DNA from: CALFML01 sp044222245
GTDB lineage: Bacteria > Myxococcota_A > Polyangia > Palsa-1104 > JAEUJZ01
Reading direction: 5' to 3'
DNA length: 64,000 nucleotides
Assembly: GCA_044222245.1 (NCBI GenBank)
Contig: JBGANQ010000015.1
Span: 1-64,000, forward strand
Within the stretch, counting starts at the first letter, position 1, and every line of letters starts with the position of its first letter. Shown here one piece after another: positions 1-7,973 of this stretch. The translations under genes and the position numbers were made by a program. The notes under the pieces were generated by a model, which saw only the letters and a list, made by a program, of their open reading frames with translations, ran no database searches and was not told the origin of the DNA.

Positions 1-891
1 GAGGGGGATGAGACGCAGCGCAAGATTCGCATCGCCCGCGACGACTCCACCCGTGCGCTTCGCGAGATTGAAGACCTGAACACGCGCGGCGAGGTGGTCC
101 GGTCGCGAATGCCGGTGGTGATGGACTTCGACGCCGGCCTTTCGGTCGCCAACCAGCCAAACCCCGTGCCTTCGGTCACACCGAGCACGGCGGGCGTAGG
201 ACGTCCCGACCTGGCGGTGAACATGTCCACCGCCATCGCCGACCTGAAGTGGCCGCCCAAGCCCGGTCAATACGACGAGCGCGGCAACATCACGGCGATC
301 GGTGAGCTCACGGCCCTGGCCAGCGCCTTGACCTATGAGGAGCCGCGCGCCTTTCTGCAGGGCCTGGTGCAGTCGCGGCAGCCCACGTCGGCGCAGAAGA
401 TCCAGATCTTCTATGCCGCTAACGCCCTGACTTCAGCGCTGTACAGCCTCAACCTGAACGAGGAGCAGTACCTACAGGCATGGAAGGGCTTCTTCTCTGG
501 CGGGGCCGCCGCAGCCATTCAGGAGGATGCCCATGGGCTTGTGGCGAGTCCGCCCGTGGCCAGCATCATCGACCCGGGCATTGCCTCGGTGGTGCCGCTG
601 GGCCTGCCCAATATTCCCACCTGCTCGTATGCGCATCAGAACACCGACTATGCCTCCAAGTGGCGTGTCACCTTGGGCGCCAACGTCGCGGCGGGAAGTG
701 CGGCCTTTCAGATCACCTTCGGGACCAGCCCGTGGGTGAAGAACGGCAAGCCCTACCAGCCGGTGGTCCTTTCTTCGTCACCGCTGCTCGTGGTCTCTGC
801 GGTGACGTCCAGCGGGTTCACCGTCAAGACCGTGCAGGGAATGGGCGGGGCGTCCACGGTCGACGTGGGCTTCGCGGTCTGGGCTGGATGA
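1..891 (+). CDS. Possible phage-type structural protein, 5'-truncated
   Basis: The reading frame is open from the first base of the window, so the gene begins upstream; 296 codons plus TGA are visible. The visible N-terminal part is charged and helical (many R, E, D), and from about residue 60 it becomes rich in P, S, T and G. The last 90 residues look beta-rich, with alternating V/S/T segments like the small beta-sandwich ends of virion decoration or tail proteins. No signal peptide can be judged because the true start is missing. I do not recognise a named family. The virion suggestion rests on composition and on the neighbouring phage-like genes and is weak. A GTG at 94 could be used, but nothing forces that choice. 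Confidence 0.6.
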   Translation, partial: EGDETQRKIRIARDDSTRALREIEDLNTRGEVVRSRMPVVMDFDAGLSVANQPNPVPSVTPSTAGVGRPDLAVNMSTAIADLKWPPKPGQYDERGNITAIGELTALASALTYEEPRAFLQGLVQSRQPTSAQKIQIFYAANALTSALYSLNLNEEQYLQAWKGFFSGGAAAAIQEDAHGLVASPPVASIIDPGIASVVPLGLPNIPTCSYAHQNTDYASKWRVTLGANVAAGSAAFQITFGTSPWVKNGKPYQPVVLSSSPLLVVSAVTSSGFTVKTVQGMGGASTVDVGFAVWAG

Positions 892-1066
892 ACTGACGTC
901 AGGCAGGACAATAGCCACGGAGCGCTCTCGGTAACCGCGCTCGATCCATAAGCCCGTCTGTCAGGAATGCAGAGAGCTCGCGCAGGCTGAGCCGCGCTCA
1001 ATACGCGGCCTGGCCTGCGCGAGCTGCCATCGCGGGCTGCGCTGTCGAACCTTGGAGGAATGAAAG

Positions 1067-1789
1067 ATGCCGCCGCAGATTCCAACCAGTACGAATGCTC
1101 AATACTATGCCAACGGCCGAGGACTGGCGCGCTATCAGGGGCAGAGACCCCTGGCCGTCGACCCGGCCCCCGGCACACCGATTTGGTGGTCCAACGAGGG
1201 AGTCAAAGACGTCTGGGCCGGTGTGCCGTCTCGCACGGGGACCGAGACGATCTGGCGTGACAATGGCGGAGCCCCCAGGCAAGTGATTGGCGGACCCGAT
1301 GCCGCGGCCAATCCGTGGACCAATGCGCTCCAAGCCGGCCCCGGGCAAGCTCCAGCTTATCAGCGCCGCGACGCCCCGGCCTATCAACCGCGCGCTGGCC
1401 AGACCGGGCCGAGTTACTACATCCCGCCGACTCCAGGCCAACCCCCCGTGCCGGTCACCAGCGGCGGAGTCACGGCTACCTACGAGATTTATGGAAGGTT
1501 GAACGGCAGACAGGTCCCGATCTGGAAGGAGCTCAGTTTTGATGGTGTCGCCTTCCATATCAAGCAGGGCGGGCGCATCCTGATCAGCCGTAGTCCGGCG
1601 GAGGGCTATGGCTTCGGCGGCATGCCCGGGAGCTGGACTAAGCTTTATGCGAGTCGGTCTCCTTCAGATTGGGGGCTTGATCCAGACAAGGGGATTGTGG
1701 CCTTCGACGGGGCCCGTGCATACGCAGTTCCCGCGACGCAGCTGGTCGAAATTTTCGGGGCCGGCTGGCGACAGACCGTTTACGCGTAG
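1067..1789 (+). CDS. Hypothetical protein, proline/glycine-rich N-terminus
   Basis: This 240-residue protein has a perfect GGAGG Shine-Dalgarno 8 bases before ATG, which fixes the start. The first 125 residues are low-complexity, rich in P, G, A, Q, Y and W with repeated APAYQ-like pieces, and probably disordered. Residues 130-240 look like a compact mixed alpha/beta domain with a GGVTATYEIYGRL segment. There is no signal peptide or membrane segment. It follows the truncated first gene by 175 bases in the same direction and could belong to the same late phage-type transcription unit. No family is recognised; a minor structural or accessory virion role is a guess from position only. Confidence 0.65.
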   Translation: MPPQIPTSTNAQYYANGRGLARYQGQRPLAVDPAPGTPIWWSNEGVKDVWAGVPSRTGTETIWRDNGGAPRQVIGGPDAAANPWTNALQAGPGQAPAYQRRDAPAYQPRAGQTGPSYYIPPTPGQPPVPVTSGGVTATYEIYGRLNGRQVPIWKELSFDGVAFHIKQGGRILISRSPAEGYGFGGMPGSWTKLYASRSPSDWGLDPDKGIVAFDGARAYAVPATQLVEIFGAGWRQTVYA

Positions 1790-1901
1790 CTCGATAGAGC
1801 CGAATTTCTCAGCAACTGTTTCTTCCTGAATTCAACAGGAAGGTCAATCTCTACCGAGTGCCCGATGCGGCCGACTCGGCAGCAGGTTGGATTGGAGGAC
1901 C

Positions 1902-3140
1902 ATGGGGGGGCATTTGGCCATACACAGGCAACAGGAAAAATTAACTCCGCAGCAGATTAAGCAGCTTCGGCAATCACTCGGCTGGACGCAGGCGCGAGTC
2001 GCCCTTGTGATTGGAGTGCATCCTCTGACTATCAGCCGGTGGGAGTGCGGGAAACAGCGGCCGAGCTACTCGCTGGCGCTGCGACTGGAACTTCTGGCGC
2101 GCTCAGGTTCGGAGCGGAAACAGTCTCCCGCCGTCGCTCGCCCAGCGAAATCGACCGCATCGGCATCTATGGCGCCTTCTTCCTTGCGCCGAGAGGTGCA
2201 GGCGCGTCTTGAGGGTCGTCAGGTGGTCGCCAGCATCTCAGGAGGCAAGGACAGTGCGGCGATGTCGCTGTACCTGCATGAGCTGGGGATTGATCATCAG
2301 CGAGTGTTTATGGATACGGGCTGGGAGTCTCCCATCACCTACGAGTATTTGCGTGGAGAGCTCCCGAAGATCATTGGGCCGATCACCTGGATCCGCGGCG
2401 AGCGCCAAATGGAAGACCTGATCCGTCACAAGGGTCTGTTTCCCGGGCGGCGCATTCGCTATTGCACGCAAGAGCTCAAAGTGTTGCCGATGATTCGGTA
2501 TCTCAGAGGTCTTATCGAGGCAGGCCAAGAGCTCATAAATGCCGTGGGCATTCGGGCGGCCGAGAGCAGCGCGCGCTCCCAGCTTTCCGAATGGGAATGG
2601 CAGGAAGGTTTTGACTGTGAGGTCTGGCGTCCCCTGCTGCGCTGGACGGAGCAAGATGTGATTGACATCCACCGGCGGCACGGACTCAAGCCCAACCCTC
2701 TTTATCTGCGGGGTGCCGCGCGAGTCGGCTGCTGGCCCTGCATTTATGCGCGGAAGTCAGAGATTCGCCTGATTGCAGAGACCGATCCTGAGCGCATCGT
2801 ACGGCTGCGCGTGCTGGAAGACGAAGTGGGAGTTGCGGCAAGGAAGCGCGCCGAGCGGGATGGTCGCGAGCTCACCAACATGCCCGCATGGTTTCAGAAC
2901 CCGGTCAGCCGGCCCGGCCCTGACGGCAAGCGCGATGGAAGCTGCTGGCCGATCGAACAGGTTGTCGCGTGGTCGCGCACTGCGCTTCGCGGACCGACTC
3001 AAGACAAGGACGAGTTCTTGTTGTCCTCCCAAATGGACGGCTGCATGCGATGGGGGCTGTGTGATGTGGGCAGCGGTGCTGACGTCATTGATGCGCCGGA
3101 GGCGCAGACACGAAGCCATCGGCTTACTGTCTGTACTTGA
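1902..3140 (+). CDS. HTH-PAPS reductase/PP-loop ATPase fusion
   Basis: This 412-residue protein has an N-terminal Xre-type helix-turn-helix (about residues 14-60, with TPQQIKQLRQSLGWTQ and ISRWECGK) fused to a PP-loop ATP-pyrophosphatase domain of the PAPS-reductase family. The PP-loop SGGKDS sits at about residues 113-118. The family's cysteines follow in RIRYCTQELK (near 188) and GCWPCIYARKSEI (near 277 and 280). Relatives activate substrates by adenylation in sulfur transfer; phage-encoded members are common and mostly uncharacterised. No dnd genes are nearby, so a DndC-like DNA phosphorothioation role has no context support. ATG at 1902 is chosen because GGAGG lies just before it, rather than TTG at 1887. 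The HTH fusion suggests that the enzyme is DNA-targeted or autoregulatory. Confidence 0.88.
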   Translation: MGGHLAIHRQQEKLTPQQIKQLRQSLGWTQARVALVIGVHPLTISRWECGKQRPSYSLALRLELLARSGSERKQSPAVARPAKSTASASMAPSSLRREVQARLEGRQVVASISGGKDSAAMSLYLHELGIDHQRVFMDTGWESPITYEYLRGELPKIIGPITWIRGERQMEDLIRHKGLFPGRRIRYCTQELKVLPMIRYLRGLIEAGQELINAVGIRAAESSARSQLSEWEWQEGFDCEVWRPLLRWTEQDVIDIHRRHGLKPNPLYLRGAARVGCWPCIYARKSEIRLIAETDPERIVRLRVLEDEVGVAARKRAERDGRELTNMPAWFQNPVSRPGPDGKRDGSCWPIEQVVAWSRTALRGPTQDKDEFLLSSQMDGCMRWGLCDVGSGADVIDAPEAQTRSHRLTVCT

Positions 3141-3229
3141 GCGCCTTAGGGTGACAAGCCGGCATAGGCAGCCTGCAGCGCGCGCTTCAGGTCAAAGCTC
3201 CGCGCCAGGCCGCTGCCTCTCGATTGGAT

Positions 3230-3790
3230 TTAGTTCGGTCCTCCCCGTTTACGCCACGACTCGCCGCGATATCGCGGTGGCGGCGGTTCAATGATCTTCG
3301 TCGTATACTGCGCGGCCAACTCGGCGAAAGTCGAGGCGCACACGTCGAGCATGTCCCGTTCCGCCGGCTCGACCGGGCTATGCGTGTCCAGCTCCCGCTC
3401 TACACGCAAGTAGCTGCCACTCCTTTGGATCAGATACTCGGGCCCTTGATCGGCCGCAGCCTGCGAGGTCAGCACCAGCTGCAGCTCGCGGGGCATCAGC
3501 TCAGCCCCGAAACGGACGGATGCGAACTCGGCGTCGCCAGGGAATAAGGCACTCAGCGCGCATTTCATCCGGGCGACATCGCATTCCAAAATTTCCCCCG
3601 TAGGCATGAAGTCACGGGCCAGCCAATTGGTCGCCTCGTCAGGGATGCCCCAGTCGAGAGTTGCTCCATAATCACCGAGCGAGAGCAGCGCCGACTTATC
3701 TTGCGCCACAGCCAAAAAAGGATAATCCGAGGTAGTTTGAGGGTTTGCCCAGCGGTAGACGACGAAGGAGGTCGTATTAGGGGTAGTCAT
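3230..3790 (-). CDS. Hypothetical protein (186 aa)
   Basis: The protein begins MTTPNTTSF; the start at 3790 is supported by AGGAG about 7 bases upstream on the minus strand. It is soluble and acidic, with a proline/arginine-rich tail (EPPPPRYRGESWRKR) and no signal peptide or transmembrane segment. It converges with the HTH-PAPS gene, whose stop codon lies 89 bases away. No domain is recognised. Base composition (about 58-60% G+C by eye) is lower than in the chromosomal part, like other island genes. The function is unknown. Confidence 0.65.
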   Translation of the reverse strand: MTTPNTTSFVVYRWANPQTTSDYPFLAVAQDKSALLSLGDYGATLDWGIPDEATNWLARDFMPTGEILECDVARMKCALSALFPGDAEFASVRFGAELMPRELQLVLTSQAAADQGPEYLIQRSGSYLRVERELDTHSPVEPAERDMLDVCASTFAELAAQYTTKIIEPPPPRYRGESWRKRGGPN

Positions 3791-4385
3791 GATGGTTCTC
3801 CTGGTCAGGTTGATGCTCCTGAACCCGGACATAGGAGCGCGAATATTGCACTCCGGCAAGTGCTATGTGTTGATCAGCTTGCTCGACGGTGGAGTCGGCC
3901 TATTTGAAAGGCAGCGTGGCACTTGATATCTGGCTGCGCAGACGCCGCGAACTCTCAAACTGCCGTCTCAGCCGAACCAGCAAACACAACTTTCAGTGGG
4001 AGCTAATCAAGATCGAGCTTTGGCACGGCATATCGAATCTTGAATCGTGGCCAGCCCCCAAGCCCCGCCGCCAACAGGCTCAATTTACGGTAGACGACTT
4101 CCGGCGAGCGCGGCTCTTAGAGCCGTTTCCCGACTCGTTCCCCGGCTTCTGCAAAAGTGGATTTTGTCGACGGGAATCCCTCTGTCTTACGTTGTCGACA
4201 GCAAGGTCAGATTAGTAGCGACGCGCATGCAAGATTCCGGCGTGTGCGCAGGCCTTCCTTATGCACTCAGAGCTGGACTTCGGTGCCAGTGCATGGGACG
4301 GTCCGCAGGTTTGAAGCGATCAACTAACTCTGGGACCCAGACTAGCAACAAATTGTTGCTCTTGCAAGGAAAAGTTTAGATTTCA
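3791..4385. other. Intergenic region, no convincing gene
   Basis: This is a divergent spacer between the minus-strand hypothetical gene and the plus-strand regulator at 4386. Short open frames are present, but none has a good ribosome binding site or a protein-like composition. The only clear signal is the palindrome at 4344-4360. Both flanking genes must have their promoters here; I could not identify confident -35/-10 pairs. Confidence 0.6.
4344..4360. promoter_or_regulatory. 17-bp perfect palindrome, candidate operator
   Basis: AGCAACAAATTGTTGCT is an 8-bp perfect inverted repeat around a single central A. It lies 25 bp upstream of the ATG of the small Xre regulator and just before its AAGGA ribosome binding sequence. 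Its size and symmetry suit a dimeric HTH repressor, so autoregulation by the adjacent gene product is the simplest reading. The symmetry is directly visible; binding is inferred. Confidence 0.5.
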
Positions 4386-4640
4386 ATGGGTAAAGTCACG
4401 CCAGACCGCGAAACGCTCAAGGCGGCACGGGTCCGCCTCGGGATGAATCAGGAACAGATCGCCAAGGCTGCCGGCCTCTCGCGTGCTGCGATCGCCGATT
4501 TCGAGCGGGGCGACACCATCCCTCACCAGAGCACCATCGAGGCCATGCAGACGGCTCTTGAGGCTCGAGGCATCGTTTTCACCAATGGCAATCTGCCGGG
4601 ATTTCACTTCGACAAGAGTAAGGTGATCATCCCTACGTGA
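4386..4640 (+). CDS. Xre-family HTH transcriptional regulator
   Basis: This 84-residue single-domain regulator has a clear Cro/CI-type helix-turn-helix: LKAARVRLGMNQEQIAKAAG, then LSRAAIADFERGDTIPH and a closing helix (about residues 9-65). The short C-terminal tail (NLPGFHFDKSKVIIP) resembles the beta tail of many small plasmid and phage regulators of this kind. ATG at 4386 has a rather distant AAGGA (15 bases). The 17-bp palindrome directly upstream is the likely operator. It may control the divergent gene at 3230-3790 and itself; no toxin-like partner is adjacent. Confidence 0.85.
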   Translation: MGKVTPDRETLKAARVRLGMNQEQIAKAAGLSRAAIADFERGDTIPHQSTIEAMQTALEARGIVFTNGNLPGFHFDKSKVIIPT

Positions 4641-4754
4641 CTGCGCCGCTAGCAGACTGTGATGCAGACAGCCGAGCCTGGGATTCGCCGCTCTACACTG
4701 CAGCAGCCTGACGCTAGAAACACTTAAGTCTCCGCCGCGACTCGTCAGCGTACT

Positions 4755-5189
4755 CTACTGATGCGCAAATGTCTGCTTGCGCTGCAGCTCAGCTACCCAG
4801 GCCCGCGCCTCGCTCTCCGTCTGTACGGCCATGGTCGGCGGGGTATGCTTTCGCACCAAAGCAACCGCGCGCGCGATCATCGAAAATACCGCGCTGGTTA
4901 CCCTGCTCGCGCCAAAGATCGCGGCACCTCTTATGTGCACCACGTTGACCCAGCGACTGATGTAATGACGGGTCTCTGCCGGAAAGCTCCCCCCCGTGGA
5001 CAAGTCGCTGATGGTAAACAAGTCACCATGCGCACTGATCAACTGGTCGGCCAGAGCACACCACTGCCTGATGTGGTCGAGGCCAAATGGCCCATGCAGC
5101 CGGATCAGTATGCAGTTGCCCTCGATCTCCACCTCATGCGGGCCTATCAGTACCGACTCAACCGCAGATGGGCTTCGCCGTGCCGACAT
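4755..5189 (-). CDS. STAS/SEC14-like (SpoIIAA-like) domain protein
   Basis: This 144-residue protein resembles the STAS/SEC14 (SpoIIAA-like) fold common in myxobacteria. A beta hairpin (HEVEIEGNCILIRLHG) is followed by a helix, a strand ending in DLFTISDLSTGG, a helix with paired arginines (HYISRWVNVVHI) and a C-terminal helix (ESEARAWVAELQ). It has no membrane segment. Members are thought to take part in regulation or lipid-type ligand binding, but functions are mostly unknown. No clear Shine-Dalgarno precedes the ATG. Two similar proteins occur at 25087-25596 and 27018-27437. It stands alone with its own promoter region. Confidence 0.7.
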   Translation of the reverse strand: MSARRSPSAVESVLIGPHEVEIEGNCILIRLHGPFGLDHIRQWCALADQLISAHGDLFTISDLSTGGSFPAETRHYISRWVNVVHIRGAAIFGASRVTSAVFSMIARAVALVRKHTPPTMAVQTESEARAWVAELQRKQTFAHQ

Positions 5190-5686
5190 GAAGGTAGCTT
5201 ATCTGATATTTCCCCTACCGCCAGCGGCTCAGCTTTTGCTCTGTGCAGGCGTGGAGTTATGGATGGATGCGCCCGGTTGGCAATGGGCGGCCTGAGGCGG
5301 TGGAATCCGCGAGCGCAGTAGGTGGCTCCAACCTATTCTTTCCCCACGCGCTTACCCGGTTGGGGGAACGATTAACCTGCTGCCCCGACGTTGTCGACGT
5401 TGCTGTCGACACTGTCGGCCTGCCGCGAAGCGGTCAGTACCATTCAGTCCATCACGGCGGTACGGCTAAGTCGCCGGTCGGCCTCCAGCAGCCCAGCGGG
5501 TCAGTCCAAGGGCGGCACCAGCGACCAGCCTGTCCTCTCGCAGCACAATCGCGGCAGCGAGAAGCCAATGGTCTCGATGCGGGCTCGTTGGTCGTGCTCT
5601 CTGGGAGCTGCGCCTCCTCAGCTCTGCGCCGCAAGCACGGGGCTTGCCTCAACCCTTCGTCTGGTGTCAAGGGGGAGGCATTAGCC
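5190..5686. other. Intergenic region, no convincing gene
   Basis: These bases separate the minus-strand STAS-like gene from the small coiled-coil gene at 5687. Open frames on both strands are present but have no recognisable protein and no good ribosome binding site. A GTCGAC-rich stretch near 5391-5410 gives small dyads but nothing specific. Confidence 0.5.
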
Positions 5687-6040
5687 ATGTCCGTCGCCGC
5701 CTGGGCCAGCTACCTCCCACAGGTGCACCCCTTCCATCTAGACCTGGCGCAGACGATCGATCGCACCGTCTCTCGGTTCGAAGGCCGCATCGGCGTTCTG
5801 CAGGCCGAGCTCGCCAAGATCCGATCCGCCCTCGCCGAGGGGGGCGACCTCTCGGGGAAGCGGGCCGAGCGCGCCAAGCTCGCTGCCTATGAGCAGGAAA
5901 TCGCCGAGTACCAGGCGACGATCGCCGAGTGCCACAAGCAGTTTCACGCTCAGGTGGCCAAGAGATGGACCGCCGCCGAAATCGCTCACGCCAAAAGCCT
6001 CGCCGGGGGCCTGGCCGGTGAGCCCGCGGTGATGGCCTAG
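5687..6040 (+). CDS. Small coiled-coil protein
   Basis: The protein has 117 residues. ATG at 5687 follows GGGGGAGG and was preferred to a frame that opens further upstream, because the upstream translation has no protein character. Residues 22-95 form a nearly continuous amphipathic helix (TIDRTVSRFEGRIGVLQAEL and later AKLAAYEQEIAEYQATIAE), a likely coiled coil. There is no signal peptide, membrane segment or known domain. It lies 139 bp upstream of the GGDEF operon on the same strand and may be its first member or an accessory factor; the gap leaves room for a separate promoter. Confidence 0.65.
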   Translation: MSVAAWASYLPQVHPFHLDLAQTIDRTVSRFEGRIGVLQAELAKIRSALAEGGDLSGKRAERAKLAAYEQEIAEYQATIAECHKQFHAQVAKRWTAAEIAHAKSLAGGLAGEPAVMA

Positions 6041-6179
6041 CCCGACCCACTTTCTATCGCTCCTCGACGCTCACATGTTGCCGGGGGGCTGGTCTCTGAC
6101 ACCGAGCCTCGACTGAAACGGCGTAGGCCGTCTCGGGGCTCGCCCAGCGCAAGCAAGCCCTGGCTTGCAGGAGCTCCCC

Positions 6180-6896
6180 ATGTCCGGAGTCGCTTTGGCT
6201 GTCGCCGCCGTTGCTGTCGCCTGCTTCTACTCGCTGTGGTGGTGCCTGTCGCTGGCGCGCCGTCTGCGCCGCATCGAGCGGAGCAGCAAGCTCGATCCTC
6301 TGACGGGCCTTGGGTCTGGCGACTGGCTGCACACCGAGCGCTGGCCCGCGGCGCTTCGCTCGGGCCGCCCTTTGGGGGTCGCGTACCTGGATCTGGACCA
6401 CCTAAAACTCACCAATGACGAGCTGGGCCATGCGGTCGGCGACCAGTACATCCGCACCGCGGCCGAGGCGCTGGGCCACGCGGTCCGTCGCGGGGTGGAC
6501 GAAGTTTTCCGCTGTCACCAAGCGGGGGACGAGTTTGAAGTGATTTTTCACGGCCCGATTGGCGACCTGGGCCGCTGCGCCCGCTCGCTGCTGCAGCGGC
6601 TGTCCGACCGTGGCGTCAGTGCCTCGCTGGGCTTGGCCTATACGACGGTGACCGAGTTTGTCCCGGAGCGCGCCGAGCTGCGCCGGCAGGCCGAGGCCGC
6701 GTGCCGGCAGGCCAAGAAACAGGGCGGGGGCTGCGCCATGCTGGCGGGCCGGGGCTTGGTGACCCCCTCCGCAGCGCAGCCCTGCAATCACTCGGGCGCC
6801 CCAGGGTGGGCTGGGGCGCTGCCCCCCTCGGCGCACGGGCGGAGTGCTGCGGAGCCTTCGCCGAGACCCCACGCAGCGGAGGTAGGGAGCCCATGA
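6180..6896 (+). CDS. Membrane-anchored GGDEF-domain protein (putative diguanylate cyclase)
   Basis: This 238-residue protein has one N-terminal transmembrane helix (about residues 4-26) and a GGDEF domain opening with LDPLTGL near residue 39. The signature reads AGDEF (about 115-119), a variant found in some active diguanylate cyclases. Metal-binding D-x-D residues appear in VAYLDLDHLK. An RxxD lies upstream of AGDEF, but two residues further away than the usual inhibitory I-site spacing. No sensory domain is present. The tail after about 190 is disordered. ATG at 6180 has CAGGAG upstream. The stop overlaps the next start by four bases, so this is the first gene of a coupled operon. It could make c-di-GMP or another dinucleotide. 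Confidence 0.85.
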   Translation: MSGVALAVAAVAVACFYSLWWCLSLARRLRRIERSSKLDPLTGLGSGDWLHTERWPAALRSGRPLGVAYLDLDHLKLTNDELGHAVGDQYIRTAAEALGHAVRRGVDEVFRCHQAGDEFEVIFHGPIGDLGRCARSLLQRLSDRGVSASLGLAYTTVTEFVPERAELRRQAEAACRQAKKQGGGCAMLAGRGLVTPSAAQPCNHSGAPGWAGALPPSAHGRSAAEPSPRPHAAEVGSP

Positions 6897-7432
6897 GCGG
6901 CGTGCACCCGGCAGACAAGCCGCATGCGTGGCTGGGCTGCGCGCAACCACTCGGGCTGAGCGCGGCAGCACGCGAACCGATTCCCCAAAGCTGGCCCGCC
7001 CGGCCCCGAGCCCTGATCTTGGTCTGTGGGGGCCGGGACTACGCGGACTCGGCTCATGTCTCTTCGGTGCTCGATGCGCTGCAGCCGCGCGCCGTGGTGC
7101 ATGGGGCCTACGGCGTCGATGCCGACCGGCCGCGGTGGACTCGCCTGCGCGGCGCCGACCGTCTGGCCGATGCCTGGTGCGCTCGACGCCAAGTTCCCGT
7201 GATCCGGGTTCCGGCCCGGTGGTCGGCGCTGGGCCGGCGCGCCGGAGCCGTCCGGAATCAGCAGATGCTGGAGCTGTATCATCCGGCGTTGCTGGTCGCC
7301 TTCCCGGGTCACCTGGGGACAGCCGATTTGGTGCTGCGAGCCCGAGCCGCTGGCGTCCCGGTCTGGAAGCCTGCCACGCCGAACCCAAGCGCGTCGCAGC
7401 GCCTTGCAAGACGACCGGAGCGGGAGGCGTGA
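6893..7432 (+). CDS. DUF2493 / SLOG-family nucleotide-binding protein
   Basis: This 179-residue protein carries the DUF2493 (YspA-like) domain of the SLOG Rossmannoid superfamily. LILVCGGRDYAD is the glycine-rich loop (about residue 40), followed by VVHGAYGVDADR, GADRLADAWC, VPARWSALGRRAGAVRNQQML and a closing AFPGHLGTADLVLRA. This is the complete expected motif series. SLOG proteins bind or process nucleotide-derived ligands and recur in nucleotide-signalling conflict systems. Start and stop of the GGDEF gene overlap in ATGA, so translation is coupled. That pairing suggests, as inference, that this protein senses or metabolises the product of the upstream cyclase. The first 35 residues are an extension with no clear fold. 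Confidence 0.88.
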   Translation: MSGVHPADKPHAWLGCAQPLGLSAAAREPIPQSWPARPRALILVCGGRDYADSAHVSSVLDALQPRAVVHGAYGVDADRPRWTRLRGADRLADAWCARRQVPVIRVPARWSALGRRAGAVRNQQMLELYHPALLVAFPGHLGTADLVLRARAAGVPVWKPATPNPSASQRLARRPEREA

Positions 7433-7436
7433 CGAC

Positions 7437-7973
7437 ATGAAGGCTCCGCAGCCCCAAGACAGCTCTCTGGGCGACGGCGCGCGTGCACCCACGGCCGCGC
7501 CTGGGGCGCAGACCCAGGCGGGCAAGTGTCCATGCTGCGGTCGTCACGCCGTGCGACCCACGGCGCAGCCCGGCCGCATGTGTCGCTACCGCAACACCGC
7601 GCTGACGTTGCCCGCGGATCTGCCCGTGCCGACCTGCCGGCGCTGCAAACATCAGATTCTCTCTTTCGAGTCGGTGCCCGAACTGGCCGCCGCGCTGGAG
7701 GCGACTTACCGCGCCGAGTTGGTTCGCCGGGCGGCGGCGGCGATCAGGCAGCTCGGCCAGGTCTGCTCGCAACGCAAGCTGGAGGTCCTGACCGACCTGT
7801 CGCAAGGCTACTTGTCCCGGCTCCGAGCGGGCGATGGGGTCCCCAGCCCGGTGTTGGTAAGCCTGCTGGCATTACTATCGGGCGAGCCCTCGCGACTCGA
7901 GGAGCTGGCGCGCTACTGGGCCCTGCCACTGACCCCCGAGCCTCAGGCTAGCCGTCGGAGACAGCGCGCATGA
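7437..7973 (+). CDS. Zinc-ribbon plus HTH protein
   Basis: The 178-residue product has four putative zinc ligands in its first half: CPCCGRH, then CRYRN, then CRRCKHQ (about residues 30-75). A helical C-terminal part reads like a Cro/CI helix-turn-helix (KLEVLTDLSQGYLSRLRAGDG and VLVSLLALLSGEP). The arrangement recalls MqsA-type zinc-ribbon/HTH proteins but the sequence is not close. ATG at 7437 has GGGAGG nine bases upstream, four bases after the SLOG stop; its own stop overlaps the next start by ATGA. A DNA-binding regulatory or targeting role in the operon is inferred. Confidence 0.75.
   Translation: MKAPQPQDSSLGDGARAPTAAPGAQTQAGKCPCCGRHAVRPTAQPGRMCRYRNTALTLPADLPVPTCRRCKHQILSFESVPELAAALEATYRAELVRRAAAAIRQLGQVCSQRKLEVLTDLSQGYLSRLRAGDGVPSPVLVSLLALLSGEPSRLEELARYWALPLTPEPQASRRRQRA

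Noticed and set aside
1902..3140. DndC-type DNA phosphorothioation gene
   Set aside because: No dndB, dndD, dndE or dndA-like genes are adjacent, and the HTH fusion and length differ from DndC.
5391..5420. GTCGAC-rich dyads as a partition (parS-like) site
   Set aside because: The dyads are short and imperfect, do not match the parS consensus, and no parAB genes are near.
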